Shown: positions 1 through 8,472 of the stretch, piece by piece
Layout of the letters: each line of letters starts with the position of its first letter
Position numbering within the stretch: position 1 is the first letter of the stretch
Assembly: GCF_002715865.1 (NCBI RefSeq)
Contig: NZ_CP017696.1
Coordinates: 62,001 to 126,000 of the forward strand
Reading direction: 5' to 3'
DNA from: Bifidobacterium asteroides DSM 20089
Lineage (GTDB): Bacteria > Actinomycetota > Actinomycetes > Actinomycetales > Bifidobacteriaceae
Length of the DNA: 64,000 nt
Program-made: the position numbers and the translations under genes
Notes under the pieces: model-generated
Database searches by the model: none
What the model saw: the letters and a program-made list of their open reading frames with translations, nothing else
Told to the model about the DNA's origin: nothing

Positions 1-2
1 GC

Positions 3-1184
3 CTGTGGATGAGCTTCGGCTCCTGGTTCGGCGGCATCTGGATGATCCGCCTGGACCCCAAGACCGGGCTGCGCGACTATTCCACCACCTACCCCACCCA
101 GGCCAACCAGTCCGACGCCTACTACGGGCACAAACTCGCCGGTGGCTTCGGCAACTCAGGCGAAGGAACCGCCCTGGTCCATCAGGGCGACTGGTGGTAT
201 CTGATGCTTTCTTACGGCGGACTGGGGCAGACCGGGGGCTATCAGATGCGGGAATTCCGCTCCCGTTCCATCACCGGCCCCTACCTGGATCAGAATGGCA
301 AGCCGGCCGTCTACGCGCGTGAAATGAATGATCTGGATGCCAACCGGGGTCTGCGGATCGACTCCTCCCTCGCCCAGCCCGGACAGGACCAGGTGCTGAC
401 CTCCCAGGGGGGCAACGCACTTTTGATTGACGAAGATCGCGTCTTCAACGTCTACCACACTCGCTTCGTGCGCGCTGAGGGCAATCTTGAAGAGCACCAG
501 GTCCGGGTCAAGCAGATGGTGCAGACCCCTGACGGCTGGTTGGTCATGACGCCCTTCGAATACCGGGATTCGGTGGGCAGGGTCTCCTCCAGCCAGGTGG
601 TCGGCGACTACCAGGTGGTGGTTCATGACCCTGTCCACTACTATGTGGGATCTGGCTTGTCCAGTCCGGCCATCTACCGGTCGGTGTCAGTGAGTCTGCT
701 GGCCGACGGTCGGCTGGGCGGCCAGGTGCAGGGCTCCTGGACGGCGACCGGCGGCGATCTGACCATCAAGGTGGACTCGGCGGATCCGGGCACTCTGTTG
801 CATGATCTCTATCGGGCCAGACTGGGCCGACAGCTTGATGAGCAAGGCCATCCGGTCGTCTTCTTCTCAGGGCTGGGCGGCGATGTCTTCACCGATGCCG
901 GTGCCGATGTCTCCAAGACGGCAGGCGCCGCGGCCATCTGGGGCTCGCGTCCCCTGACCGATGCCGAGGTTCAGGAGGAAGTCGACAGTGGCAACGGTCA
1001 TACGACTGTTCCCGCCTCGAAGTCCACTCGTGAACCCGCAGGCCGGTCCGGCAAGGAAGGCAAGGCCGGTCGCCTGCCCTCGACTGGATCGGCCCTGTCG
1101 GCTCCCGTCGCGGCCGCATCTGCGGCCCTTGTATTGGGTCTGGGAGCACTGGTCTTCACTGCAATTCGCCGAGCCCGGGGCTGA
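3..1184 (+). CDS. Cell-wall-anchored GH43 arabinanase-like hydrolase, 3' part
   Basis: The reading frame is already open at the window edge, so the N-terminus (signal peptide and first propeller blades) is missing. The visible part reads like an extracellular GH43 arabinan endo-1,5-alpha-arabinosidase: a blade with SFGSWFGGIWMIRLD, then SGEGTALVHQGDWWYL, which fits the general-acid Glu region, and YHTRF with the His usually near the calcium site. After a beta-rich C-terminal module and a polar linker, the protein ends in a sortase signal: LPSTG, a hydrophobic stretch of about 20 residues, and RRARG. It is therefore probably covalently attached to peptidoglycan and cuts arabinan outside the cell. 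A GH43 enzyme and an ABC importer follow on the same strand and would handle the products. GH43 membership is firm; the endo-arabinanase assignment is inferred. Confidence 0.8.
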   Translation: MWMSFGSWFGGIWMIRLDPKTGLRDYSTTYPTQANQSDAYYGHKLAGGFGNSGEGTALVHQGDWWYLMLSYGGLGQTGGYQMREFRSRSITGPYLDQNGKPAVYAREMNDLDANRGLRIDSSLAQPGQDQVLTSQGGNALLIDEDRVFNVYHTRFVRAEGNLEEHQVRVKQMVQTPDGWLVMTPFEYRDSVGRVSSSQVVGDYQVVVHDPVHYYVGSGLSSPAIYRSVSVSLLADGRLGGQVQGSWTATGGDLTIKVDSADPGTLLHDLYRARLGRQLDEQGHPVVFFSGLGGDVFTDAGADVSKTAGAAAIWGSRPLTDAEVQEEVDSGNGHTTVPASKSTREPAGRSGKEGKAGRLPSTGSALSAPVAAASAALVLGLGALVFTAIRRARG

Positions 1185-1210
1185 ACCCGAACGGGCGCTG
1201 CCGAAGCCGT

Positions 1211-1244
1211 CCTCCGCCTTCGCCTTCGATCGCCCCGGCGGAGG
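1211..1244 (+). terminator. Possible hairpin after anchored GH43 gene
   Basis: CCTCCGCC and GGCGGAGG form an 8-bp stem with an 18-base loop, 26 bases after the stop codon. No T-run follows, so it is weak as an intrinsic terminator. Confidence 0.35.
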
Positions 1245-1259
1245 GTGAGCCGTCCAATA

Positions 1260-1277
1260 ATATTCAACGTTGTATAT
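1260..1277. promoter_or_regulatory. LacI-type operator-like palindrome centred on CAACGTTG
   Basis: The 18-bp site ATATTCAACGTTGTATAT is symmetrical except at one base pair position (ATAT-N-CAACGTTG-N-ATAT). It lies about 43 bp upstream of the GH43 start at 1320, where a repressor could block transcription. LacI-family operators commonly have a central CG inside AT-rich arms. The cognate regulator is not adjacent in this window and may lie upstream. Confidence 0.6.
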
Positions 1278-1319
1278 TGGTCGTACAGACCAGTACCTTC
1301 GTCTTCGTGATAGGAACAC

Positions 1320-2315
1320 ATGATGAGCGCATACCACAATCCCCTGGTACTCCAGAGGGCCGATCCTTGGGTCATCAGGCACAAGGGCCTCTACTATTTC
1401 ACCGCCTCCTACCCGGCCTATGACAGGATCATCCTGCGTGCCGCCGCCAGGCTGAACGACCTGCAGGCCGCACCTGAGCGCACCATCTGGCGCAAGCACG
1501 AGTCCGGCCCCATGAGCAAGTACATCTGGGCACCTGAACTCCACCGGATCAACGGGGCCTGGTACATCTACTTCGCAGCAGCCGAGCAGGACTTCGGTTC
1601 TGCTGATCTGCCCACCCACCGCATGTACGTACTGGAGAACACCGGCGAAGATCCCATGGATGGCGAGTGGACCGAGAAGGGGCAGATCCACACCCCGATC
1701 GATTCCTTCTCCCTGGATGCCACTACAGCGGTGATCGGGGGCAGCCAGTACCTGATTTGGGCCCAGAAGGATCCGGCCATCGAGGGCAATTCCAATCTCT
1801 ACATCGCCCGCATGGCCAACCCCTGGACCCTGGCCACCGATCCCGTCCTGCTCTCCAAGCCCGAATACGACTGGGAATGCATTGATTTCAAGGTCAACGA
1901 GGGGCCGGCTGTCCTGCTTCACCAGGGTATGGTCTACCTGACCTACTCGGCATCGGGCACCGGGGTCCCTTATGCGGTGGGCATGCTGACCGCCCGTGAG
2001 GAGGCCGACCTGCTGGATCCGGCCTCCTGGACCAAGAGTGACCGTCCCGTCTTCAAAACGGCAGAGGAGAACCATCAGTACGGGCCCGGCCACAACTGCT
2101 TCACAGTCAGCGAGGACGGCAGCCAGGATCTGATTGTCTACCATGCCCGCAACTACACCCAGATCGAAGGGGACCCCCTCTTTGATCCCAACCGTCATGC
2201 CAGGGTGGGGCTAGTCACTTGGACCGACCATGGCCCGGACTTCGGGCGGCCTTTGCCTGACGACCGATGGACCCCGACAAGTCGTCAGATCCTGCCTCCC
2301 GACGGTAGTCATTGA
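1320..2315 (+). CDS. Intracellular GH43 exo-alpha-L-arabinofuranosidase-like
   Basis: This 331-residue protein has no signal peptide, so it probably acts in the cytoplasm on imported arabino-oligosaccharides. The three GH43 acid residues can be placed: Asp in RADPW near residue 15 (general base), Asp in SFSLDATT (pKa-modulating), and Glu in KVNEGPAV (general acid). The sequence SKYIWAPELHRINGAWYIYFAA is typical of arabinofuranosidase-type GH43 proteins (only part is quoted as a family signature). The start is ATGATG at 1320 behind a weak GATAGGA ribosome site; the second ATG, at 1323, is also possible. It sits between an anchored GH43 gene and an ABC importer, which fits an arabinan-use operon. 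Exact substrate linkage cannot be read from the sequence. Confidence 0.85.
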   Translation: MMSAYHNPLVLQRADPWVIRHKGLYYFTASYPAYDRIILRAAARLNDLQAAPERTIWRKHESGPMSKYIWAPELHRINGAWYIYFAAAEQDFGSADLPTHRMYVLENTGEDPMDGEWTEKGQIHTPIDSFSLDATTAVIGGSQYLIWAQKDPAIEGNSNLYIARMANPWTLATDPVLLSKPEYDWECIDFKVNEGPAVLLHQGMVYLTYSASGTGVPYAVGMLTAREEADLLDPASWTKSDRPVFKTAEENHQYGPGHNCFTVSEDGSQDLIVYHARNYTQIEGDPLFDPNRHARVGLVTWTDHGPDFGRPLPDDRWTPTSRQILPPDGSH

Positions 2316-2370
2316 GCGGCATTGCCGGGCCATGCCCGACACGCTTGTACATCGTTGGAGAAGCGAGTAT

Positions 2371-2393
2371 TATATAATTTGCAACGTTAGAAA
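2371..2393. promoter_or_regulatory. AT-rich promoter region with AACGTT operator-like core
   Basis: A TATATAAT-like -10 stretch runs straight into TTTGCAACGTTAGAAA. The core TTNNAACGTTNNAA is symmetrical and shares CAACGTT with the palindrome at 1260-1277. It lies about 150 bp before the binding-protein gene. One regulator may control both the GH43 gene and the importer; this is inferred. Confidence 0.45.
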
Positions 2394-2544
2394 GATGTCG
2401 GTTTACAAAGGCGTGGGCTACGTTCACGTATCTGGGAGCGTGACCAAGCGATGCAAGCCATTGGACCAGATGGGCAGGACATGGCTGTTCCGGCCGCCAT
2501 CGGTTCCTTTGTAACCGTTGCTTGATGTCGAAAGGACAGAGACA

Positions 2545-3864
2545 ATGAAGGCAATCAGAAAGGCTGCGGTAGCCGCAATCGCGCTCGCCACGCTCAGCAC
2601 CGTAGGGCTCTCGGCCTGCGGTTCCGGCAGTGGAGGCAAGGATGCCAAGGGCAAGGACGGCGTCACCAACATCGTCATGTGGCATGGATTCTCCGAGGCT
2701 GATGGCAAGACTTTGAAGAAGATCGTCGAGAACTTCAACAAGTCCCAGAAGCAGTACCACATCGATGCCCAGCTTCAGCCCTGGAGCACCATCGGCGAGA
2801 CCATGGTCACCAAGGTCACCTCGGGTGACGGCCCCGACTTCGTCACCACCGGTGCCGACAACGGCCAGGGCTGGTCCATCGACGGCACCTTCCAGTGCGT
2901 GCAGGACTTCTATGACGATCCCTCCAACGAGACCAAGAACTACCTGCCCAACGTCACCAAGCAGACCGAGTTCACCATTGACGGCAAGAAGCAGCAGTGC
3001 GCGGTCCCCATGGGCTACGCGCCCTCCACCGTCTGGTACAACACCGATATGTGGAAGGCCGCTGGCCTGACCGAGCAGGACTATCCCAAGACCTGGGACC
3101 AGCTCCTGGATGTGGCCAAGAAGCTGACCAAGGGTGATGGTTCCCAGTACGGCATGGCCCTGTCCGACTCCGGATGGGCGGCCTTCATGAAGGGCAACGG
3201 CACCGGTCTTTACGACACCAAGGGCAAGGTCACCATCAACTCCGAGCAGAACAAGGCCTTCCTGCAGAAGATGCGCGAGTTCTACAAGGGCGGTTACTCC
3301 AAGACCGGCATGGATGACACCGCTGCACGCGAATCCTTCGAGTCCGGCCAGTCGGCCATGGTCATCGTCGGCCCCTGGGAGGATCAGGCAGCCACCGACA
3401 AGGGCATCAAGCACGATCTGTTCCCCGTGCCCAACGGAGACGGCACCTATGTCTATCCCGATGGCAGGAAGGGCTCCAACACCGGTTCCACCGGCCTGTA
3501 TTGGTGGGTCACCTCGCAGGTCAAGGACGAGGCCAAGAAGAAGGGCATCTACGCTTTCTTCAAGTACTACAACAATCATGACAACCAGGTCATGTGGTCC
3601 CTGGGCTCCGCCTATCCGCCGAACAACAAGACCGTGACCACCGAAGAGCTCTCCAAGCGCCCCCTGATCGCCAAGGTCTCCGAGAACACGGACAACTCCT
3701 ACATTGGCATCGCCGGCCTCAAGGGCGGCTTCGGGGATATCTCGGCCACCCTGGATTCGGTGACCCAGAACACCGCTCGTACCAACGATGACATTTCCGC
3801 CTCGCTGTCCAAAGCCTCCAACAAGATCCAGAAGTATCTGGACGAGTACAAGGCTGAGGACTGA
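2545..3864 (+). CDS. ABC sugar-binding lipoprotein
   Basis: A 439-residue solute-binding protein of the carbohydrate (CUT1) family. It begins with a lipoprotein signal peptide, MKAIRKAA then a hydrophobic core, and a lipobox LSAC with the lipidated Cys at about residue 25, so it is tethered to the outer face of the membrane. The mature part has the WHGFSEADGKTLKKIVENFN start and the TGLYWWVTSQ region typical of family-1 binding proteins. The ATG at 2545 is chosen because AAAGGACAG lies just before it and it gives a proper signal peptide; an upstream in-frame start would bury the signal. It is followed by two permease genes. Arabino-oligosaccharides are the likely ligand, from context only. 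Confidence 0.9.
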   Translation: MKAIRKAAVAAIALATLSTVGLSACGSGSGGKDAKGKDGVTNIVMWHGFSEADGKTLKKIVENFNKSQKQYHIDAQLQPWSTIGETMVTKVTSGDGPDFVTTGADNGQGWSIDGTFQCVQDFYDDPSNETKNYLPNVTKQTEFTIDGKKQQCAVPMGYAPSTVWYNTDMWKAAGLTEQDYPKTWDQLLDVAKKLTKGDGSQYGMALSDSGWAAFMKGNGTGLYDTKGKVTINSEQNKAFLQKMREFYKGGYSKTGMDDTAARESFESGQSAMVIVGPWEDQAATDKGIKHDLFPVPNGDGTYVYPDGRKGSNTGSTGLYWWVTSQVKDEAKKKGIYAFFKYYNNHDNQVMWSLGSAYPPNNKTVTTEELSKRPLIAKVSENTDNSYIGIAGLKGGFGDISATLDSVTQNTARTNDDISASLSKASNKIQKYLDEYKAED

Positions 3865-3879
3865 TTGACCATCCACCCC

Positions 3880-3926
3880 TGAGGAACCGGTTTGGCGGCC
3901 AGTAGTGCCGCCGGCCGGTCCCCTCA
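3880..3926 (+). promoter_or_regulatory. Intercistronic stem-loop between binding protein and permease
   Basis: An inner perfect stem GGCGGC/GCCGCC (3894-3899 with 3907-3912, 7-base loop) is nested in an outer stem TGAGG-AACCGG with CCGGTCCCCTCA (one bulge). It lies between the binding-protein stop and the permease start. Such hairpins in sugar ABC operons protect the upstream mRNA or reduce readthrough so that binding protein exceeds permease; that role is inferred here. Confidence 0.6.
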
Positions 3927-3976
3927 TGGCTGACCGTCGCCCGGGCCCGGCGTCCGGGCGGCACTTTGGAGTACTT

Positions 3977-4927
3977 ATGTCCACTACCACTGGGATCCCA
4001 CCCGCGCAGGGCGCCGACGCGGTCATCAAGGACAACAAGAAAACCCTTTCAAGGCGCAATATCCGAATCGGGCTGAGCTTCATAGCCCCGGCCCTGATCG
4101 TCCTGTCGGTCTTCGTTTTTTACCCGACCATCAAGACCTTCTTCACCTCGCTGACTACAGACCGCATCAACCGCAAGGGCATCTTCGTCGGTCTGCACAA
4201 CTACGCCGAGCTTTTCACCAACGCGGACTTCTGGACCGACTTCCGCAACACGGTCATCTACGCGGTCGTCTATGCGCCGCTGGTGGTCATCGTGGCCCTG
4301 GCCTTCGCCCTGTTGCTCAACCGCAAGGACATCAAGGGGGTCGGCTTCTTCCGCACCTGCCTGTTCATGCCCTACATCATTTCGCTGACTGTGGCGTCCA
4401 TCGCCTGGAGCTTCCTCCTCTCGCCCTCCCTGGGTCTGATACCCTACTGGGGCAAGGTGCTCTTCGGCATCCAGCACATGGATCTGCTGGGAACAAAGTC
4501 CACGGCCCTGGCCACCATCATCTTCATCACCGTATGGAAGAACTTCGGCTATTTCATGGTCATCTTCCTGGCCGGTCTGCAGGGGATCAACCCGGATCTG
4601 TACGAGGCGGCCTCGTTGGATGGGGCCAACGCCTGGCAGCGTTTCCTGCACATCACACTGCCCGGGTTGATGCCCACCTTCAACTATGTGGTCATCTTCG
4701 GACTGATCGGATCCTTCCAGGTCTTCGACCAGGTCTTCATTCTGACCTCCGGAGGCCCCGACCGCGCCACGGAAACCATCGTCTACCGCATCTACACCGA
4801 GGCCTTCGGCAACGGCAAGATGGGCTACGCATCGGCCCTGTCCTATGTCCTGCTGATCATGACGCTGATCATCGGCATTATCCAGCTGGTCTGGAACAAC
4901 AAGCATGAGAAGGAGGAAATCGGATGA
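3977..4927 (+). CDS. ABC sugar permease, MalF type
   Basis: A 316-residue inner-membrane permease with about six membrane segments. The ABC-ATPase docking loop reads EAASLDGANAWQRFLHITLP, the classic EAA motif. The ATG at 3977 follows TTTGGAGT and gives MSTTTG; an upstream in-frame start would add a Pro/Arg-rich stretch that looks like non-coding leader. The stop overlaps the next start by four bases (ATGA), so the two permeases are translationally coupled. It forms a heterodimer with the next gene product and takes sugar from the lipoprotein encoded upstream. No ATPase gene is present, so a shared MsmK-like ATPase is expected elsewhere. Confidence 0.9.
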   Translation: MSTTTGIPPAQGADAVIKDNKKTLSRRNIRIGLSFIAPALIVLSVFVFYPTIKTFFTSLTTDRINRKGIFVGLHNYAELFTNADFWTDFRNTVIYAVVYAPLVVIVALAFALLLNRKDIKGVGFFRTCLFMPYIISLTVASIAWSFLLSPSLGLIPYWGKVLFGIQHMDLLGTKSTALATIIFITVWKNFGYFMVIFLAGLQGINPDLYEAASLDGANAWQRFLHITLPGLMPTFNYVVIFGLIGSFQVFDQVFILTSGGPDRATETIVYRIYTEAFGNGKMGYASALSYVLLIMTLIIGIIQLVWNNKHEKEEIG

Positions 4928-5805
4928 GCCAGTCGACTCCTACCGCAATCGAGCACGATAAGTTGCTCAAGAGGGCCCATGCCCGACACATGGTGGCCAG
5001 GGTTCTGACCTACTTCCTGCTGATCCTGATGACGGTGATCATCATCTTCCCCTTGCTGATTGTGCTCATCACCTCCTTCACGCCCAACAAGCTGACCCAG
5101 ACCTGGCCGCCCAAGGTGATTCCTTCCTCATTCACCCTGGACAACTACACCTCGCTCTTCCAGCGGATGCCTATCGGCAGGCAGCTGATGAACACGGTGA
5201 TCTTCGCCGGGGCTGTGACGGTCTTCTCGGTCTTCTTCGACTCCCTGGCCGCCTACGGGCTCTCCAGGATTGACTTCAAGGGGCGCGGGTTCCTGCTGGG
5301 AATCCTGATCGCCACCATGATGATCCCTGGCATGGCCCTGCTGATCCCGGTTTACAAGCTGCTGGCAAGCATGGGGCTGGTCAACTCCTACTGGGGCATC
5401 ATCATCCCCAGGCTGGCTGATGTGGGCGGCATCTTCCTGATGCGTCAGTTCTTCATCTCCCTGCCCAAGGATCTGGACAACGCGGCCCGCATCGACGGTG
5501 CCGGCGAGTTCCGCATCTTCTGGCAGATCATCCTGCCCAACGCCAAGTCCTCGGTGCTGGTGGTGACCATGTTCAACTTCATGGGCAACTGGAATGATCT
5601 GCTCTGGCCGTTGATTATGACCAGCCGCCCGGAGACCAGGACCATCACCGCCGGTCTGGCCATGCTGACCGGCCATGGCTCCTCGGTCACGCCTTACGGC
5701 GTGGTCATGGCGGGCGCCCTGATCTCGGCGCTGCCCCTGCTGATCATCTTCTTCTTCATTCAGAAGAGCTTCGTGCAAGGCATCGCCATGACGGGCATCA
5801 AGTGA
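4924..5805 (+). CDS. ABC sugar permease, MalG type
   Basis: A 293-residue membrane protein with six predicted membrane segments and the EAA-loop sequence NAARIDGAGEFRIFWQIILP. The first residue of the usual EAA is Asn here, a common variant in MalG-type subunits. It overlaps the upstream permease by ATGA and closes the operon, with a strong terminator 70 bases downstream. It pairs with the upstream permease for uptake of oligosaccharides released by the GH43 enzymes. Confidence 0.9.
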   Translation: MSQSTPTAIEHDKLLKRAHARHMVARVLTYFLLILMTVIIIFPLLIVLITSFTPNKLTQTWPPKVIPSSFTLDNYTSLFQRMPIGRQLMNTVIFAGAVTVFSVFFDSLAAYGLSRIDFKGRGFLLGILIATMMIPGMALLIPVYKLLASMGLVNSYWGIIIPRLADVGGIFLMRQFFISLPKDLDNAARIDGAGEFRIFWQIILPNAKSSVLVVTMFNFMGNWNDLLWPLIMTSRPETRTITAGLAMLTGHGSSVTPYGVVMAGALISALPLLIIFFFIQKSFVQGIAMTGIK

Positions 5806-5874
5806 CCGACGAGGCCGTCATCATCGGCACCAGGTACAGGGTTCCTTGAGGATGGACCTCTCTGACTGGCGCCC

Positions 5875-5920
5875 AAGGGGCCGACGGGGGATAAGCAACC
5901 TCCGTCGGCCCCTTGTTCGT
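5875..5920 (+). terminator. Strong intrinsic terminator of the arabinan importer operon
   Basis: AAGGGGCCGACGGGGG pairs with CCTCCGTCGGCCCCTT (16 bp with one G-T pair) across an 8-base loop and is followed by a T-rich stretch. Confidence 0.85.
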
Positions 5921-5968
5921 TCTGGATTTAGACTGGGCTGGTGAACGTCGCGGACGGGGAGGTCAGGC

Positions 5969-6700
5969 ATGGATGAGCGTCAGGACGATCAATATGGGCT
6001 GAGCTCCGAGCAGGAGGATGCCCTAGGGGTTCTGGCATCGGCGGATCCTCACGCCGGACAGTCCAAATGGACCATCCTCAGGCAATTGCCGCCGGATAAG
6101 CGTTGGCCCTACTTCGCCCAGCACTTCCTTCCTGGTATTCTCGCCGCTGTTCTGGTGCTGGCCCTTGTGGTCAGCCTGGTCGTTACCAGACTGACCAGGC
6201 CGCCGGACCCGCTCATTTCAGTGCAAGGCTTCAATATGAGCGCCCATGAGGAGGGGTTCGACCGTCTCAAACAGGGATTCATGCGCGACCGGGGAATCAA
6301 GGATGGTCGGCTGGTGGACATGGAGGCGACCATGACGCTGAACGGCCAAGGCTACGACGATTCGGCCAAGGCCCTGACCCGGGTCAGCGCAGGCCAGATC
6401 AACATGGTGATTGCCCCCGTGGGCATCTTTCCGACTCTATGCAAGCGCGGGCTGGTGGCCAAGCCCTCGCAAGGATTGAAGGGCGACGACCTGCGTCGGT
6501 TGGCTGGCCAGGGTGTTCTGGTGGATTCCAATGGCCGACAGGTATCGAATCCGTCCCATGCCATGGGTCTGGATCTCTCCCGCTCATCGCGCTGGCGGCA
6601 GGTGCCTGGTCTGCCCGATCATGCCATCCTAGGGCTGAGCAAGGTAGCCGACACCATAACCTACGTCCGGGCCTTCGTTGACTATATGGATTTCGACTGA
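5969..6700 (+). CDS. Single-pass membrane protein of unknown function
   Basis: A 243-residue protein with a cytoplasmic N-terminus of about 50 residues, one clear membrane segment near residues 53-73 (LPGILAAVLVLALVVSLVV), and an extracytoplasmic domain of about 170 residues. The outer domain has alternating strands and helices (SVQGFNMSAHEEGFDRL, INMVIAPVGIFPTL) and vaguely recalls a small ligand-binding domain, but I do not recognise a family. The ATG at 5969 lies just after GGGGAGGTCAGGC. It stands alone between a terminator and a gap of about 500 bases. Confidence 0.7.
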   Translation: MDERQDDQYGLSSEQEDALGVLASADPHAGQSKWTILRQLPPDKRWPYFAQHFLPGILAAVLVLALVVSLVVTRLTRPPDPLISVQGFNMSAHEEGFDRLKQGFMRDRGIKDGRLVDMEATMTLNGQGYDDSAKALTRVSAGQINMVIAPVGIFPTLCKRGLVAKPSQGLKGDDLRRLAGQGVLVDSNGRQVSNPSHAMGLDLSRSSRWRQVPGLPDHAILGLSKVADTITYVRAFVDYMDFD

Positions 6701-7209
6701 GTTCCCGGATCCCTTTGAAGCGTGTTTGTGGTATGAATTCTCAGGGCGGATTCCCGCCCTAGCAGGTGGTAGCCCACGATCACTGCGCGAGGGGTTCGGC
6801 CCGAATCTTCCTGTCTTTCCTGCTGCCGGACATGATCCAGCATCATGAAGATGGCCATCCGCACCATCTCAGCGAAAAGTGAAATCCAAGGCCACGATGG
6901 TCAGGGTGGGGAGGGAGTGGGCTCCGGTTCAATCCCGTCTCCGCAGGCAGCCAATTCGGGTGAATCTGCTGCTACGCCACCGAGGCTTCGTCCACTGGCG
7001 TGACCTGGGCTGTGCCCTGCCAGTGGGGGCGCCGGGAGGAATGACCTCTCCGGAGCGGATTATGGACAGACACCGGGTGCTGCGCTGCCGGACATCGGAC
7101 TCCATGACATGCAGAGGCATATAGATGGGGAGGAGGATTGCCTTTACTCTCATGTGGGCAAGGCTGACTGGTATGGAGCTGTATATGCACGAACCTGCAA
7201 AGAAGCGAG
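6701..7209. other. Gene-poor gap of about 500 bases
   Basis: No convincing coding frame is seen. A small hairpin AGGGCGG/CCGCCCT lies at 6743-6760, 40 bases after the preceding stop, and could end that transcript although no T-run follows. The stretch GGTTCAATCCC near 6934 resembles a tRNA T-loop but cannot be folded into a tRNA. Confidence 0.4.
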
Positions 7210-8274
7210 TCAGCGGGTCAGAGTCCGCTTCAAAATCCGATACTCGCTCTCGGTGATGGGCATAATGGAGCCGTGGCGCTTGGTCAGCCGGCCGAAGTTC
7301 ATGTCGTTGACCAAGGTCCAGTCCTGCTGCCGTCGGGATGACAAATCCGCCGAGCGGAAGGGCAGGTAGCCCCGGCCCTCGGCGAACTGGTCGCAGATCA
7401 GGCCGAAGGGCATGGTCCGACCGTCGGGTACGGCGGCATCCGTATCGTTGTAGAGGAAGAGCTCGGGTCCCTCCAGATAACGCGAGGAGTAGCGTCCTTG
7501 GCCGAAGATGTCGGTCAGATTGGATAGGTAGGACCAGGCCTGGTCGTCGTCCGTACGCACCAGCTCATGGGTTACCGCATAGGGGTTACGGGTGCGTTCC
7601 AGGGTGATCTGGTCATCCTTGGAGGCCCGGTACCACCAGCCGTCGGGCGCCTTGAGCATGGTTGTGTCGATGATTCCGTTGCTGCGGTCGATCCACTTGA
7701 CTGGACGTGAGAAGGTGATCAGGTCAGCGCTGGTGGCGTAATACATGTTGATGCCGTCGCCCAGCTCGTTGACCAGGTCGGCCGCGGCCGGGTCCTCGGT
7801 GCTGTCGGCGGCAGCCGTGGCCCAGAAGACTATCCATCGCTTCCTGTCGGCATCCCAGCAGGCCTCCGGCGCCCAGGCCATGCCGGCCTTGGGAATGGCC
7901 GAGGCCACATCAACCAGGCGGGGTCTGCCCCAGTGGGCCAGGTCAGGCGAATCCCAGATGACCAGGCCGGTGGATCCGTCCACGGTGGCCCGGCCCTCCT
8001 GCCAGCCGCCCCTGTGGTAGACGGACAGGTCGGTGGCGATGATGTGGAAGAGACCGTCTGGTCCCCGGACGACATAGGGATCACGCACGCCGCCCTCGCC
8101 TTCGCTCCAGGTCAGTACCGGGTCTCCCTGGGCCCGCAGGTCATGCCAGTGCAGGCCATCGCGGCTGAGGGCGAAGTAGAGCTGCTCGTCCGTCTCGGCC
8201 TGTTCATGACCGGTGAAGTGGACGAAGAGGTAGGCGCTGGTAGCTTCGAACGAGGGTCGCCAATCCGTAGACAT
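7210..8274 (-). CDS. Intracellular GH43-type glycoside hydrolase
   Basis: A 354-residue protein with five-bladed-propeller character and no signal peptide. Visible signatures are GGVRDPYVVRG (Asp near the N-terminal blade), GMAWAPEACWD, GIIDTTMLKAPDGWWY and YLEGPELFLYND, as found in GH43-like arabinosidases and related fructosidase-fold enzymes. The start at 8274 follows GAAAGGT on the minus strand; the frame continues much further upstream but that part is antisense to the tatD gene. It is transcribed away from tatD. The substrate is uncertain; an arabinoside is inferred from the many neighbouring GH43 genes. Confidence 0.75.
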   Translation of the reverse strand: MSTDWRPSFEATSAYLFVHFTGHEQAETDEQLYFALSRDGLHWHDLRAQGDPVLTWSEGEGGVRDPYVVRGPDGLFHIIATDLSVYHRGGWQEGRATVDGSTGLVIWDSPDLAHWGRPRLVDVASAIPKAGMAWAPEACWDADRKRWIVFWATAAADSTEDPAAADLVNELGDGINMYYATSADLITFSRPVKWIDRSNGIIDTTMLKAPDGWWYRASKDDQITLERTRNPYAVTHELVRTDDDQAWSYLSNLTDIFGQGRYSSRYLEGPELFLYNDTDAAVPDGRTMPFGLICDQFAEGRGYLPFRSADLSSRRQQDWTLVNDMNFGRLTKRHGSIMPITESEYRILKRTLTR

Positions 8275-8472
8275 ATTCCACCTTTCCTGCTTACGGCAAC
8301 GGTACCGCGGCGGCGGGGGACTGGCGGACGGACGGCGGATGCTTCTTCGCTCTTCCGTTCCTGCCGTTCGAGGGCCGCCATGGGTGATTTTAGCTGCCGG
8401 CGTTCCCTTTGTCGGCGCCACCCACCCGGGCGGGTCGTGGTTTGGGTCGCACGGGACTCTAGACTGTGGACC

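Noticed and set aside
2215-4083. Long open frame on the minus strand opposite the binding-protein and permease genes
   Set aside because: Its translated sequence is low-complexity Gly/Leu/Val/Asp rich and the plus strand holds well-characterised ABC genes with ribosome sites; it is a GC-rich shadow frame.
6925-6960. tRNA gene suggested by GGTTCAATCCC
   Set aside because: No matching acceptor, D or anticodon stems could be found around it.
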